This document shows positions 56,546 through 64,000 of a stretch of DNA of 64,000 nt, piece by piece. The DNA lies in NCBI RefSeq assembly GCF_002127965.1, contig NZ_CP018787.1:186001-250000 (forward strand), read 5' to 3'. Source of the DNA: Oxalobacter formigenes. GTDB lineage: Bacteria; Pseudomonadota; Gammaproteobacteria; Burkholderiales; Burkholderiaceae_D. The notes beneath the pieces are model-generated. The model worked only from the letters and a program-made list of their open reading frames with translations. It made no database searches and was not told where the DNA came from. The stretch's first letter is position 1, and every line of letters starts with the position of its first letter. Both the position numbers and the translations under genes were made by a program.

Positions 56546-56573
56546 CGACTTTTCCTTAAATAAGGAAAAGTCG
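56546..56573. repeat. Perfect 13-base inverted repeat between the lipoprotein gene and the hydrolase gene
   Basis: CGACTTTTCCTTA (56546-56558) and TAAGGAAAAGTCG (56561-56573) with only AA between. It lies about 36 bases upstream of the hydrolase ATG. No T-run follows on either strand, so it is more likely an operator or a transcript hairpin than a classical terminator. Confidence 0.65.
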
Positions 56574-56671
56574 CCTCATGTTAATAATTACTGTCTGTCT
56601 TGTAAACAGAACCAGACAGGCAGACTGACAAACAATTGAAATTCACCCCGGCAGCATTTTGTCGGGTGGCA

Positions 56672-57274
56672 CTATCTGGAAGCCACCATCCAGTTCAGGA
56701 TATCGCCGATAACGGCATCGGTCGCCTGAGCCATGGCACGGACTCCACCGGCAGCATCTGCCGTCGTTGCCGGAATGTCGCGTGTAAAACTTTTTTGCGC
56801 GATCAGGTCTTTTCCCCTGAACAGGGACGCTCTCAGGGAGACATGACCGACACTGGCAGAAGGACTCGTAAAATGCTGGCCGAAATCCTCGATATAAACC
56901 CGAACGGTCAGGGTAGGCGACGTGGTTCTGAATCCCGTAACGGTACTGCCGGCTGAAGCAAGATAGGAATCGAGCCGGTTCTTGAAGAGTTTCGCAGGAT
57001 TGGTATTCCAGCTGCTTTCCGTGTAAAACCGTACCTGTTGGTCGTTAACGTAATTCAGGCGGTAATACATCAGATTTTCGCTCATCCATTCCGGCGAATG
57101 GACTCTCGTCCTGATCACAGGCATGTCATCCGGCAATTGAACAAGGCCATTCGTTTTCAACGGTCCGAAATCGTACAGGGTTGCAGGCGGTCTGCCATCG
57201 CCGAGAGCGCATGCACCCAGCAGGAAGACACTTAATATGGCGGCGACGAAAAGTCTGAACTGTTTTGACATCAC
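56672..57274 (-). CDS. ABC-transport auxiliary lipoprotein (PqiC/LptO-like)
   Basis: Outer- or inner-membrane lipoprotein of 200 residues; lipobox LLGAC at the signal peptide end (Cys about residue 22). The body matches the PqiC-type auxiliary lipoproteins that accompany MCE transporters. It is the last gene of a four-gene cluster with the permease, ATPase and MCE protein and starts 25 bases after the MCE gene. Confidence 0.85.
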   Translation of the reverse strand: MMSKQFRLFVAAILSVFLLGACALGDGRPPATLYDFGPLKTNGLVQLPDDMPVIRTRVHSPEWMSENLMYYRLNYVNDQQVRFYTESSWNTNPAKLFKNRLDSYLASAGSTVTGFRTTSPTLTVRVYIEDFGQHFTSPSASVGHVSLRASLFRGKDLIAQKSFTRDIPATTADAAGGVRAMAQATDAVIGDILNWMVASR

Positions 57275-57298
57275 GAGTCCCTTACTCAGGTAAATATA

Positions 57299-58180
57299 CT
57301 AATTTCCGCTAGCGCTGAATCCGGGTTCACCTGGTCCCGGAGCAGGTCCCCTGGCGCCGAATAACAAGCCTGACGGTCTTTGTTTATATTGCTGCAAAAC
57401 CTTATTGACGTTATAGAGCGTCGTTTTGGCATCTTCCGCAAGTGAATCCAGACGCTGTACCGTATCGCTGTCGACGTCACTTTCCATCAAAGCATTCGCT
57501 TTCTGTGTCAACGCTTTTACATCCTGAGATGCTTCGTTAATGGAAATAATCGTTTTTCTGGCCTCCATCGCGGTTTCAGGAAGCTGGCTGACTGTCGGTT
57601 CAAGCTGCTTTCCGACTTTTTCCCATGCCGCCGCGGCCTTGCTGATATTTTCAAACGTCCGGACCATCGTTTCCCGATTCTTTTCATCGAACAGGACGGT
57701 CAACTGGGTTGAAACACTCTGAACCTGTTTCAGGATATCCAGACCTCTCTGCTGCAATTCATTCAGCAAACTGGAGCGCATCTCGACGTGCGCAGGATTT
57801 TCTGCCGATGTCACCAGCCGTTTGTCGCTGGTCTCGTCATCATTCAGTTCAATGGAAGCGATACCCGTTACCCCCTGATAACTCAGGGTAGCAAAGGTCG
57901 ATTCCGTCATTGGCGTATCTTCCTTGACTTCGAAATAAATCAGGATTTCACCGGGATCATCTTTGTTAAAACCGATATTGGTGACTTTACCGACATCCAG
58001 ACCGCGAAACCGGACGGTTGCCTGCGGGTTCAATCCCGGGATCGACAAATTGGTCGCAATCATATATGGCTGCTTGACCGTTCTGTCCATATTGAGAAAC
58101 CAGACGATCAACAAGGCTGCCGCTACCAGGCAAACTGTAAATAATCCTGCTATAAACGCATGAGATTTATTTTCCATCAT
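57299..58180 (-). CDS. MCE (MlaD-like) substrate-binding protein
   Basis: Periplasmic, membrane-anchored MCE protein of 293 residues. One span (about 9-29), a single MCE domain (about 40-118, PGLNPQATVRFRGLDVGKV and YQGVTGIASIEL), then a long helical region rich in coiled-coil heptads and a Pro/Gly-rich end. Such proteins carry lipid between the membranes. The start overlaps the ATPase stop by 14 bases. Confidence 0.92.
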   Translation of the reverse strand: MMENKSHAFIAGLFTVCLVAAALLIVWFLNMDRTVKQPYMIATNLSIPGLNPQATVRFRGLDVGKVTNIGFNKDDPGEILIYFEVKEDTPMTESTFATLSYQGVTGIASIELNDDETSDKRLVTSAENPAHVEMRSSLLNELQQRGLDILKQVQSVSTQLTVLFDEKNRETMVRTFENISKAAAAWEKVGKQLEPTVSQLPETAMEARKTIISINEASQDVKALTQKANALMESDVDSDTVQRLDSLAEDAKTTLYNVNKVLQQYKQRPSGLLFGARGPAPGPGEPGFSASGN

Positions 58181-58985
58181 TCCCTCTTATACCAATTTCG
58201 GCACTCAATTCCGGCAATGCCTCTATAACCTTGCTGCCCCGTTTACCCAAAAAGAAATCCTCGATAAACGGATGTCTGACTTTCAATACCTCTTCAGGAG
58301 GCCCGCTTGCGACGACCTTTTTATCGGCCAATACCGCTATTTGAGTAGATAACTCCAAAATAGTGTCCAGATCATGCGAAACCATGACGACGGTCAGCCC
58401 CAACTCATCATGCAAACCCTGGATGAGTTCCACAAAACTGTCGGACAGGGCCGGATCCAGTCCAGCCGTCGGTTCATCAAGAAAAAGCAGATCCGGTTCC
58501 AGCGACAGGGCACGGGCCAGTGCAACCCTTTTGACCATTCCCCCGGACAAGTCTGACGGCATCTTGATGGCGTCATTCGGAGTCAAGCCTGCCATCTGGA
58601 GCTTCAATAACACTGCCTCTTCAATCAATGATTCAGGCAACCCCCTCAATTCGCGCAATGGCAAAGCCACATTGTCGAAAACGGACAGGGCGGAAAATAA
58701 AGCTCCCTGCTGAAACAGGACACCCCATTTGTCATCAAGCTTTCTCATGGTGGCAGCGTCCGCTTTTTCGATATCGATGCCCAATACTTTCACCGTCCCG
58801 CGTGCCGGTTTCTGGAGACCGAGTATTTCCCGCAAAAGCGTCGTTTTTCCTGACCCCGACCCTCCCACAATGGAAACGATTTCACCTCGCCTGATCGTCA
58901 AATCCAGATCCTTGTGAACGACATGACTTCCGAACTGTGTCCACAATCCACGAATCTCGATGGCGATTTCTTCTTTTGTCTTCAT
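58167..58985 (-). CDS. MlaF-type ABC transporter ATPase
   Basis: ATP-binding subunit of the MCE lipid transporter, 272 residues. Walker A GGSGSGKTTLL, signature LSGGMVKRVALARAL, Walker B LLFLDEPTAGLDP and H-loop VSHD are all present. The start ATG overlaps the permease stop by one base (TGATG). Partner genes upstream and downstream form the complete transporter. Confidence 0.95.
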   Translation of the reverse strand: MKTKEEIAIEIRGLWTQFGSHVVHKDLDLTIRRGEIVSIVGGSGSGKTTLLREILGLQKPARGTVKVLGIDIEKADAATMRKLDDKWGVLFQQGALFSALSVFDNVALPLRELRGLPESLIEEAVLLKLQMAGLTPNDAIKMPSDLSGGMVKRVALARALSLEPDLLFLDEPTAGLDPALSDSFVELIQGLHDELGLTVVMVSHDLDTILELSTQIAVLADKKVVASGPPEEVLKVRHPFIEDFFLGKRGSKVIEALPELSAEIGIRGNDGK

Positions 58986-60109
58986 CAGAATCCCACTCCC
59001 TGAAGAACAATGGCGAAAATGGCATCGGCCAGAATGACAACGGTAATGGAAGTCACCACGGAACGAGTCGTGCCTTCACCCAGACTTTCAGTATTGGGCT
59101 TGATTTTCAGGCCATAATAACAAGCGATCAACGCTATCAGAATACCGAACACATAACCTTTTCCAACCCCTATCCAGAAATTGGCGATCGGAACCGCATC
59201 TGGCAAAGAAGCCAGAAAATATGACATGGACAAGCCGATCTCGTAACTGCCTGCCAGCATCCCACCCAAAAGGGCAATCACGTCCGTCCAGATAACCAGA
59301 AGCGGCATGACAATAGACAGGGCGATGACTTTAGGCATGATCAGGCGGAATCCCTGCGGCAACCCCATGACCTGCATGGCACTCAACTCTTCTGTCACTC
59401 GCATGACCCCAAGCTGGGCCGTCATGGAAGACCCGGACCGACCAGCTACCAGGATGGCCGCGAGCAATGGTCCCAGTTCACGAAGAACGCTGATCCCCAA
59501 TAAATTGACCAGAAAAACGTCACCGCCGAACATATGCAGCTGCTGTGCCGAAAGATAGGATAAAACGACACCGATCAGGAAACCGACTACGGCGGTAATT
59601 CCCAGAGCCTGTGCACCGGCGTGATAAATATTGGCGGAAATTTCCGTCCAGGGGCCCCGGCGGGGCGCTTTGGCAAAATTGACAATATCGATCATCAACT
59701 GTCCGACGAGCGCGACCATACCGGAAAAATGTTCTGAAACCTTGTGGACAATATTGCGGAAACGTTGCCATGGCCAGAGAAAAGGTTTGGTCGTGTCCGG
59801 CAGTTTCAGTTGGCCTGCCTGTTCCAGACGGGCAAAAAACCTTCCCTGTTCTTCGGTAAGGGCCAGATTGGCAGGCCTTTTTTCGCCCCAGCTTTCCCAT
59901 AAGAACTGGGCGCTGATGTAATCCAGCTCCCGTATACGGGTCAGATCCCAGACAATACCGGTTTTGCCTGAATAGCTATGGATTGTCGATTTCAGGCGAT
60001 TGATCGTTCCTGCCGATGCCAAAACCTCGACACGCCAACAGCCCCTAGCAACCACTTTGCTAGCGTCAATCAGGTCCAGTCTGGGAGAATTGTCCTTATC
60101 AGTCGGCAT
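58985..60109 (-). CDS. MlaE-family ABC permease with N-terminal STAS-like domain
   Basis: Membrane subunit of the MCE transporter, 374 residues. The first 110 residues form a STAS-like domain (IVWDLTRIRELDYISAQFLW), then the MlaE permease with RELGPLLAAILVAGRSGSSMTAQLG and GFRLIMPKVIAL-type segments, about five spans. First gene of the four-gene operon. Fusing STAS to the permease replaces the separate MlaB protein. Confidence 0.92.
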   Translation of the reverse strand: MPTDKDNSPRLDLIDASKVVARGCWRVEVLASAGTINRLKSTIHSYSGKTGIVWDLTRIRELDYISAQFLWESWGEKRPANLALTEEQGRFFARLEQAGQLKLPDTTKPFLWPWQRFRNIVHKVSEHFSGMVALVGQLMIDIVNFAKAPRRGPWTEISANIYHAGAQALGITAVVGFLIGVVLSYLSAQQLHMFGGDVFLVNLLGISVLRELGPLLAAILVAGRSGSSMTAQLGVMRVTEELSAMQVMGLPQGFRLIMPKVIALSIVMPLLVIWTDVIALLGGMLAGSYEIGLSMSYFLASLPDAVPIANFWIGVGKGYVFGILIALIACYYGLKIKPNTESLGEGTTRSVVTSITVVILADAIFAIVLQGVGF

Positions 60110-60310
60110 TGAAATAAATTATGAGATTAAATGTCCGGCAGAAGATTTTAACTTAAGCAAGTTGCACAGATCATTTATTAATAAATAACATAATAACTTT
60201 ATTAAACACGAATAAGGTTAAAACAAGAATAACGTTCACATCGTACTATGTTATTTATCATATTTTTAACACTATACCGTTCCTTGGCATTGCACGAAAG
60301 AAACATTTGA

Positions 60311-60669
60311 CCCTGTTTGCATTCTTTCAAATTTGAAAACAACAATTCATCGACTCCGATTCACAGAAAATCCGCAATGGATTCGATTCCTTTACTACAG
60401 GCTTCCTGTATACAAGCTGCCACGAGAAAATGCAAAGCAAATGCGAGGACTTCTTTTCCTGATTCATTCATGAGCTTTTCGCTGGTATTGCACCTTCCAT
60501 TACCAGAATATCAAGACAAAACAATATCCCGGTTTTGTTAAAATGGCTGAACGATGTTTTAAAGGATAATAAAAACTGGCTGGAAAATTGTCTGACACGG
60601 ATCGGTCGGACTTTCTCGTTGACGGCAGATGGCTGTATTGCCATCGGAGCCGACAATCTTTCTTTATGA
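60311..60669 (+). pseudogene. birA: Decayed biotin-protein ligase (birA) remnant
   Basis: Directly before coaX, the normal site of birA in Burkholderiales. The pieces lie in two frames. Frame of 60317-60541 carries a degraded copy of the QTAGRGRxGR region (QAATRKCKANARTSFPD) followed by SFMSFSLVLHLPLP, matching the BirA FSL-WR-P segment. The other frame (60481-60669) carries IPVLLKWLNDVLKDNK, matching KWPNDVL, and a tail GRTFSLTADGCIAIGADNLSL like the BirA C-terminus. Large internal deletions, at least one frameshift and loss of the biotin-binding glycines are evident. A working ligase must exist elsewhere. Confidence 0.75.
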
Positions 60670-60691
60670 TTGAAAAAGGAATAACCCCGAA

Positions 60692-61462
60692 ATGCTGTTA
60701 GTCGATGCTGGAAATACTTTCATAAAATGGGCGATGACTCATCCTGACCAGTCATTTTCGGCTGAATCCATCAGCTGGAAAGAATTCGGTGCAGTTCGCC
60801 ATCATGAACTGTCGTCGCTGAAAGACACCTGGCAAGCCCTGCACCGCGAATCACCATTCGAACGCGTCATCATTTCCAATGTCGCAGGACAAAACCTGGG
60901 CAATACCCTTTTTGATTTTCTCAAAACACTGGAACCCAGACCGCAGAAAATCGACTGGTTTTATTCCGCACCTTCGCTGGCTGGCATCAAAAATACCTAT
61001 CTGGATTTTCGCAAACTCGGAAGCGACCGTTTTGCTTCCATGGTCGGTGCCAGAGCTTTACATCCCGATCAGCCGCTGATTGTCGTCACGGCAGGCACGG
61101 CCACCACCATCGACGCCATCTCACCTGACGGGACATTTATGGGAGGGATGATTTTGCCCGGTTTGAAACTGATGGCGGAATCGCTGGCACAAAACACGGC
61201 ACAGCTCCCCGAAGTCGCCCAGCACAACAGCAAAATAAGCCATTTTGCCAACGAAACGGGAAAAGCCATTTTGAGTGGCTGCATCAATGCCCAGGCCGGT
61301 GCGATCGAAAGAGCCGTCACAGATCACCAGAAACAGTATGACAACGTGCAATGTCTGTTATCAGGCGGAGCAGCCAGATATATCGCTCCCAATCTTTCAC
61401 TCCCGCACAGAATCATAGATAATCTGGTATTGATCGGCTTGCACAGATCATCCATACAATAA
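60692..61462 (+). CDS. coaX: Type III pantothenate kinase
   Basis: First step of CoA synthesis, ATP-dependent phosphorylation of pantothenate; 256 residues, ASKHA fold. Key motifs: DAGNT near residue 5, LGSDRFASMVGA with the catalytic aspartate, and TAGTATTIDAI followed by GGMILPGL. A ribosome site AAAAAGGAAT precedes the ATG. It overlaps the former birA operon position. Confidence 0.95.
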   Translation: MLLVDAGNTFIKWAMTHPDQSFSAESISWKEFGAVRHHELSSLKDTWQALHRESPFERVIISNVAGQNLGNTLFDFLKTLEPRPQKIDWFYSAPSLAGIKNTYLDFRKLGSDRFASMVGARALHPDQPLIVVTAGTATTIDAISPDGTFMGGMILPGLKLMAESLAQNTAQLPEVAQHNSKISHFANETGKAILSGCINAQAGAIERAVTDHQKQYDNVQCLLSGGAARYIAPNLSLPHRIIDNLVLIGLHRSSIQ

Positions 61463-61478
61463 GCTTTTTGAATAACTT

Positions 61479-62147
61479 ATGTTGAGACTGACTTTCTGGA
61501 TTCTTTTAGCGGCCAACGTCGTCATGTTTGCCGCGACACAAACTTATACCGACTTCCCCGAAAAAAAGGATGAGCCGCAACAGCTCCAGTCTGTCGAACC
61601 GGAAAAAATCCGTCTGTTGCCCTCCATACTGATAACGCCACAATCCGGACCAGTCCAGCAGGCGATCACAGCAGAACAGGCCAGTGAAACAACAAGCTGT
61701 CTTGAAATTGGTGAATTCGACACAACAGGTGCCAGACTCTTTGGAGAAAAGATAAAAAAATTACTGCCTTCCGATTCTGTACAAAAGCTTCAAACCCAAA
61801 ATCCATCGAGTTATATGGTTTATCTTCCTTCAGCCAAAAACAAAAAGGCAGCAGAAAACCGAATAGGTGAATTGCAGAAAAAAGGCATCGGCAACTACTT
61901 CCTCATTACAAACGGGACACAATTCAAAAATGCCATTTCACTCGGCATCTTCAAAAATGAAGAAGCCGCCAAAAATCTGGTCGCAGAACTGCAAAAACTC
62001 GGATTCGATGATGCGCAAACGCACGTTCGGAGCAAACCATCGTCAACGGCATCATTTTTGATACGAAATCCGGACAAGAGCCAGTTGCAACAGCTGGAGC
62101 TCATTCTTGCCGACTTTCCGCAAGTGTCGAAAAAAGACTGTCAATAG
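61479..62147 (+). CDS. SPOR-domain membrane protein
   Basis: 222-residue protein with an N-terminal membrane helix (LRLTFWILLAANVVMFAATQ) and a C-terminal SPOR-like domain (about 105-185) that probably binds septal peptidoglycan. It starts 16 bases after coaX, a usual neighbour in related genomes. Confidence 0.85.
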   Translation: MLRLTFWILLAANVVMFAATQTYTDFPEKKDEPQQLQSVEPEKIRLLPSILITPQSGPVQQAITAEQASETTSCLEIGEFDTTGARLFGEKIKKLLPSDSVQKLQTQNPSSYMVYLPSAKNKKAAENRIGELQKKGIGNYFLITNGTQFKNAISLGIFKNEEAAKNLVAELQKLGFDDAQTHVRSKPSSTASFLIRNPDKSQLQQLELILADFPQVSKKDCQ

Positions 62148-62335
62148 CAAAATAATTTTGCCAAAGACAATTAAATCCACACAAAAACATAAAGATACTG
62201 GAATTGATTTGTCTCAAATCGGTCAATTATGGCTATAATGTTCCGGTTTTGACCCGGGCAACGCTATTGAGTAGGGTATGACATCAGAGTCGTTGCTTCC
62301 GACTTACCGTTCAAACTTTTATAATGTGAGCAGCC

Positions 62336-62971
62336 ATGAAGTTTCAAATCATTCCTGTAACGCCATTTCAGCAAAACTGTACGCTGATGTGGGATGAAAA
62401 CACAAATAAAGCGGCCGTCGTCGATCCGGGCGGAGATATCAGCAAAATCAGTGATGCCTTAAAACAACGCGGCCTTACGCTTGAAAAGGTGTTCGTGACA
62501 CACGGTCATCTTGACCACTGTGGTGGCGCAAAAAAACTGGCCGAAGAATTCGATGTACCTATTGAAGGTCCCCATAAAGACGACGCTTATCTTCTCGAGC
62601 AACTTGGCTCGGAACAATCCCGCATGTGGGGCTTGCCAGCAGGCGAACCGTTTACGCCGACTCGCTGGCTGGATCAGGGCGATGAAGTCACTGTCGGAAA
62701 CGAAACGCTGAAGGTCTTTCATTGCCCGGGACATTCCCCTGGCCATATTATTTTCTTCCATGCCCCGTCAAAAGTCGCCATTTCCGGTGATGTGCTTTTT
62801 GCCGGTTCGGTTGGACGTACCGATCTTCCCAAAGGCAGCTTTACCCAGTTGTCCAAGTCGATCAAGGAAAACATGTACACGCTCGGTGATGACGTTCAAT
62901 TCATCCCGGGTCATGGCCCCGTTTCTTCCATCGGATACGAACGCAAGGGAAATGCATTCGTCAAGGGATAA
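62336..62971 (+). CDS. MBL-fold metallo-hydrolase (glyoxalase II-like, YcbL group)
   Basis: Metallo-beta-lactamase-fold hydrolase of 211 residues. The metal motif is THGHLDHCGG; further ligands come from CPGHSPGH, SGDVLFAGSVGRTD and IPGHGP. YcbL-type enzymes hydrolyse thioesters such as S-lactoylglutathione; the physiological substrate is unknown. A weak ribosome site lies before the ATG. Single gene upstream of the atp promoter. Confidence 0.93.
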   Translation: MKFQIIPVTPFQQNCTLMWDENTNKAAVVDPGGDISKISDALKQRGLTLEKVFVTHGHLDHCGGAKKLAEEFDVPIEGPHKDDAYLLEQLGSEQSRMWGLPAGEPFTPTRWLDQGDEVTVGNETLKVFHCPGHSPGHIIFFHAPSKVAISGDVLFAGSVGRTDLPKGSFTQLSKSIKENMYTLGDDVQFIPGHGPVSSIGYERKGNAFVKG

Positions 62972-63091
62972 AAACTGTTTTAATAATTTGCTTTAAAAAT
63001 ATTGCAAAGCCAACTAATTTTTAAAGAAAAAAACGGATTCAGCGAATTACCTAATAAGAAATATTTTGCATATTTATTGTGCAAAGTTTCG

Positions 63092-63121
63092 TTGACTGAC
63101 ACTCTTTAGCACAAGTATAAT
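63092..63121 (+). promoter_or_regulatory. Sigma-70 promoter for the atp operon
   Basis: TTGACT (63092-63097) and TATAAT (63116-63121) stand 18 bases apart, with AT-rich sequence ahead, about 105 bases before the atpI start. This is the best promoter in the window. The 255-base gap after the metallo-hydrolase holds nothing else. Confidence 0.75.
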
Positions 63122-63226
63122 TCGGGGGTTTGATGTTGATTAGCGCGCAAGATTTTTCTTTTGTTGAAAGATTGACCGTTCTGATTGCATGCTCCTGATC
63201 TGGACCAAAATTTTTTTGAGATCAAA

Positions 63227-63571
63227 ATGGGGCGCGTAGTTCTGTGGCAGCTGGTGGTAGCCGTGATAGTTGCCTTGATTGCGGTACCGATTGGAGGCAA
63301 TTCCGCCGGAATAGCTTCAATTCTTGCCGGATTGAGTTGTGTTATTCCCAATGGGATATTTTTTCTCGGTTTTTATATTGCTGAAAAAATTCTCCATAAA
63401 AATAGCCCTGCCACATTTTTTGTAATGGAATTTTTAAAGATTGCCATATCGATTGTTCTGGTAATCTTGATTTTCTGGTCATACCGGGAAATCAACTGGA
63501 TTGCTTTTTTAGTGAGCTACATCGTAGTTCTGAAAAGTTATATTTTATTATTGTCGAAATCGAAGAGTTGA
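63227..63571 (+). CDS. atpI: ATP synthase subunit I
   Basis: Assembly-assisting membrane protein encoded first in atp operons, 114 residues with four membrane helices (RVVLWQLVVAVIVALIAVP and three more). AtpI is nonessential and is thought to aid c-ring assembly. The ATG at 63227 is chosen because the N-terminus then matches the family; an in-frame TTG at 63185 exists. The stop TGA is two bases before the atpB ATG. Confidence 0.86.
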   Translation: MGRVVLWQLVVAVIVALIAVPIGGNSAGIASILAGLSCVIPNGIFFLGFYIAEKILHKNSPATFFVMEFLKIAISIVLVILIFWSYREINWIAFLVSYIVVLKSYILLLSKSKS

Positions 63572-63573
63572 TC

Positions 63574-64000
63574 ATGTCTGCAGATGCCCATGCGCCTTCA
63601 CTGGCAGAATACGTTACCCACCACCTTCAAAATTTCGGAACAAGTCATCAGGATAAGATCGTAGATTTTTCTATTATCAATCTTGATACTGTTTTCTGGT
63701 CCGTCTTTTGTGGAGCTCTCGCCTGTATCTTTATGTATATCGTTGCCCGCAAGGCAACGTCAGGCAAACCCAACCGTGTCCAGTCCATTCTGGAAATGCT
63801 GGTTGAAATGGCCGATACCCAGTCGAAAGCCCAGATCCATGGAGACCGCCGTTTCATTGCTCCTCTGGCTCTGACCATCTTCGTCTGGATTTCCCTGATG
63901 AACTGTCTGGACTTTTTGCCAGTCGATCTTTTCGGACAGGCATTCAAATGGCTCGGATTAAGCGACACCATTCCCTACCATCGTGTCGTTCCAACCGCTG
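63574..64000 (+). CDS. atpB: ATP synthase subunit a, partial (continues beyond window)
   Basis: Proton-channel subunit of the F1Fo ATP synthase. 142 residues are visible, including the first membrane helix (FWSVFCGALACIFMYIVARKA) and RRFIAPLALTIFVWISLMNCLDFLPVDLFG-type second helix with the conserved N-x-xD-LP. The essential arginine lies beyond the window edge. It follows atpI by two bases. Confidence 0.95.
   Translation, partial: MSADAHAPSLAEYVTHHLQNFGTSHQDKIVDFSIINLDTVFWSVFCGALACIFMYIVARKATSGKPNRVQSILEMLVEMADTQSKAQIHGDRRFIAPLALTIFVWISLMNCLDFLPVDLFGQAFKWLGLSDTIPYHRVVPTA

Noticed and set aside
60317-60541. Frame as a stand-alone small gene
   Set aside because: Its residues align with a degraded BirA segment and the match continues in another frame, so it is part of a pseudogene.

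Overview
The window comes from a Gram-negative betaproteobacterium of the Burkholderiales, most likely Oxalobacteraceae and probably close to Oxalobacter. The protein families and several conserved gene orders fit this (sspA-sspB, argS-ftsN-dsbA, queA-tgt-yajC-secD-secF, lipA-lipB-DUF493-dacA, the birA-coaX position, lptO/mla-type ABC clusters, the atp operon). A lean, anaerobe-like gene set also fits: no cytochrome bc1 genes lie between nif3 and sspA where relatives carry petABC, a glyoxylate aminotransferase gene is present with highly biased codons, and a succinate-type CoA-transferase is present. The genus is an inference; no rRNA is in the window. It is ordinary chromosome with no insertion sequence, prophage or CRISPR array.

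Layout. 1-4.9 kb: an HtrA/DegS protease (cut by the window edge) diverging from nif3, then sspA-sspB, tRNA-Thr and a class I CoA-transferase. 4.9-15.4 kb: a PAS-GAF-GGDEF-EAL signalling protein diverging from a complete kdpFABCDE potassium-uptake operon, including the 30-residue KdpF. 15.4-26.7 kb: an NSS-family transporter, meso-diaminopimelate dehydrogenase, a PerM-type membrane protein, ubiX, tex, a SWIM-SNF2 helicase and dps. 27-29.6 kb: a ketopantoate-reductase-like gene and a glyoxylate aminotransferase with distinctive codon use. 29.8-37.1 kb: yggT-yggU, ampD, an acetyltransferase, yggS, the yqjD-yqjE-yqjK membrane trio, ubiA and recG. 37-46.9 kb: malQ, queA-tgt, yajC-secD-secF, icd and an FAH-family hydrolase. 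47-52.7 kb: a Spy-like protein, argS-SPOR-dsbA and an orphan restriction-like protein. 52.7-60.1 kb: lipA, lipB, DUF493, a DacA-like protein, a hydrolase and a four-gene MCE (Mla-type) lipid transporter. 60.3-64 kb: a decayed birA, coaX, a SPOR protein, a metallo-hydrolase and the start of the atp operon.

How the genes work together. Envelope upkeep is a recurring theme: AmpD (cell-wall recycling), Ddh (diaminopimelate), the DacA-like protein, two SPOR proteins, the MCE transporter, SecDF-YajC, DsbA, a Spy-like chaperone and DegS. Carbon metabolism is represented by Icd, the CoA-transferase, the glyoxylate aminotransferase and lipoate assembly (LipA/LipB).

The most unusual items are: (1) the DacA/PBP5 homologue at 54697-55842, in which all three penicillin-binding active-site motifs are replaced although the rest of the protein is well preserved; (2) the protein at 51104-52672, which looks like a type IIG restriction-modification enzyme with the methyltransferase domain missing and the nuclease motif degraded; (3) a birA pseudogene immediately before coaX; (4) three copies of TTTCTTGAT at helical spacing before kdpF; (5) the missing petABC genes.
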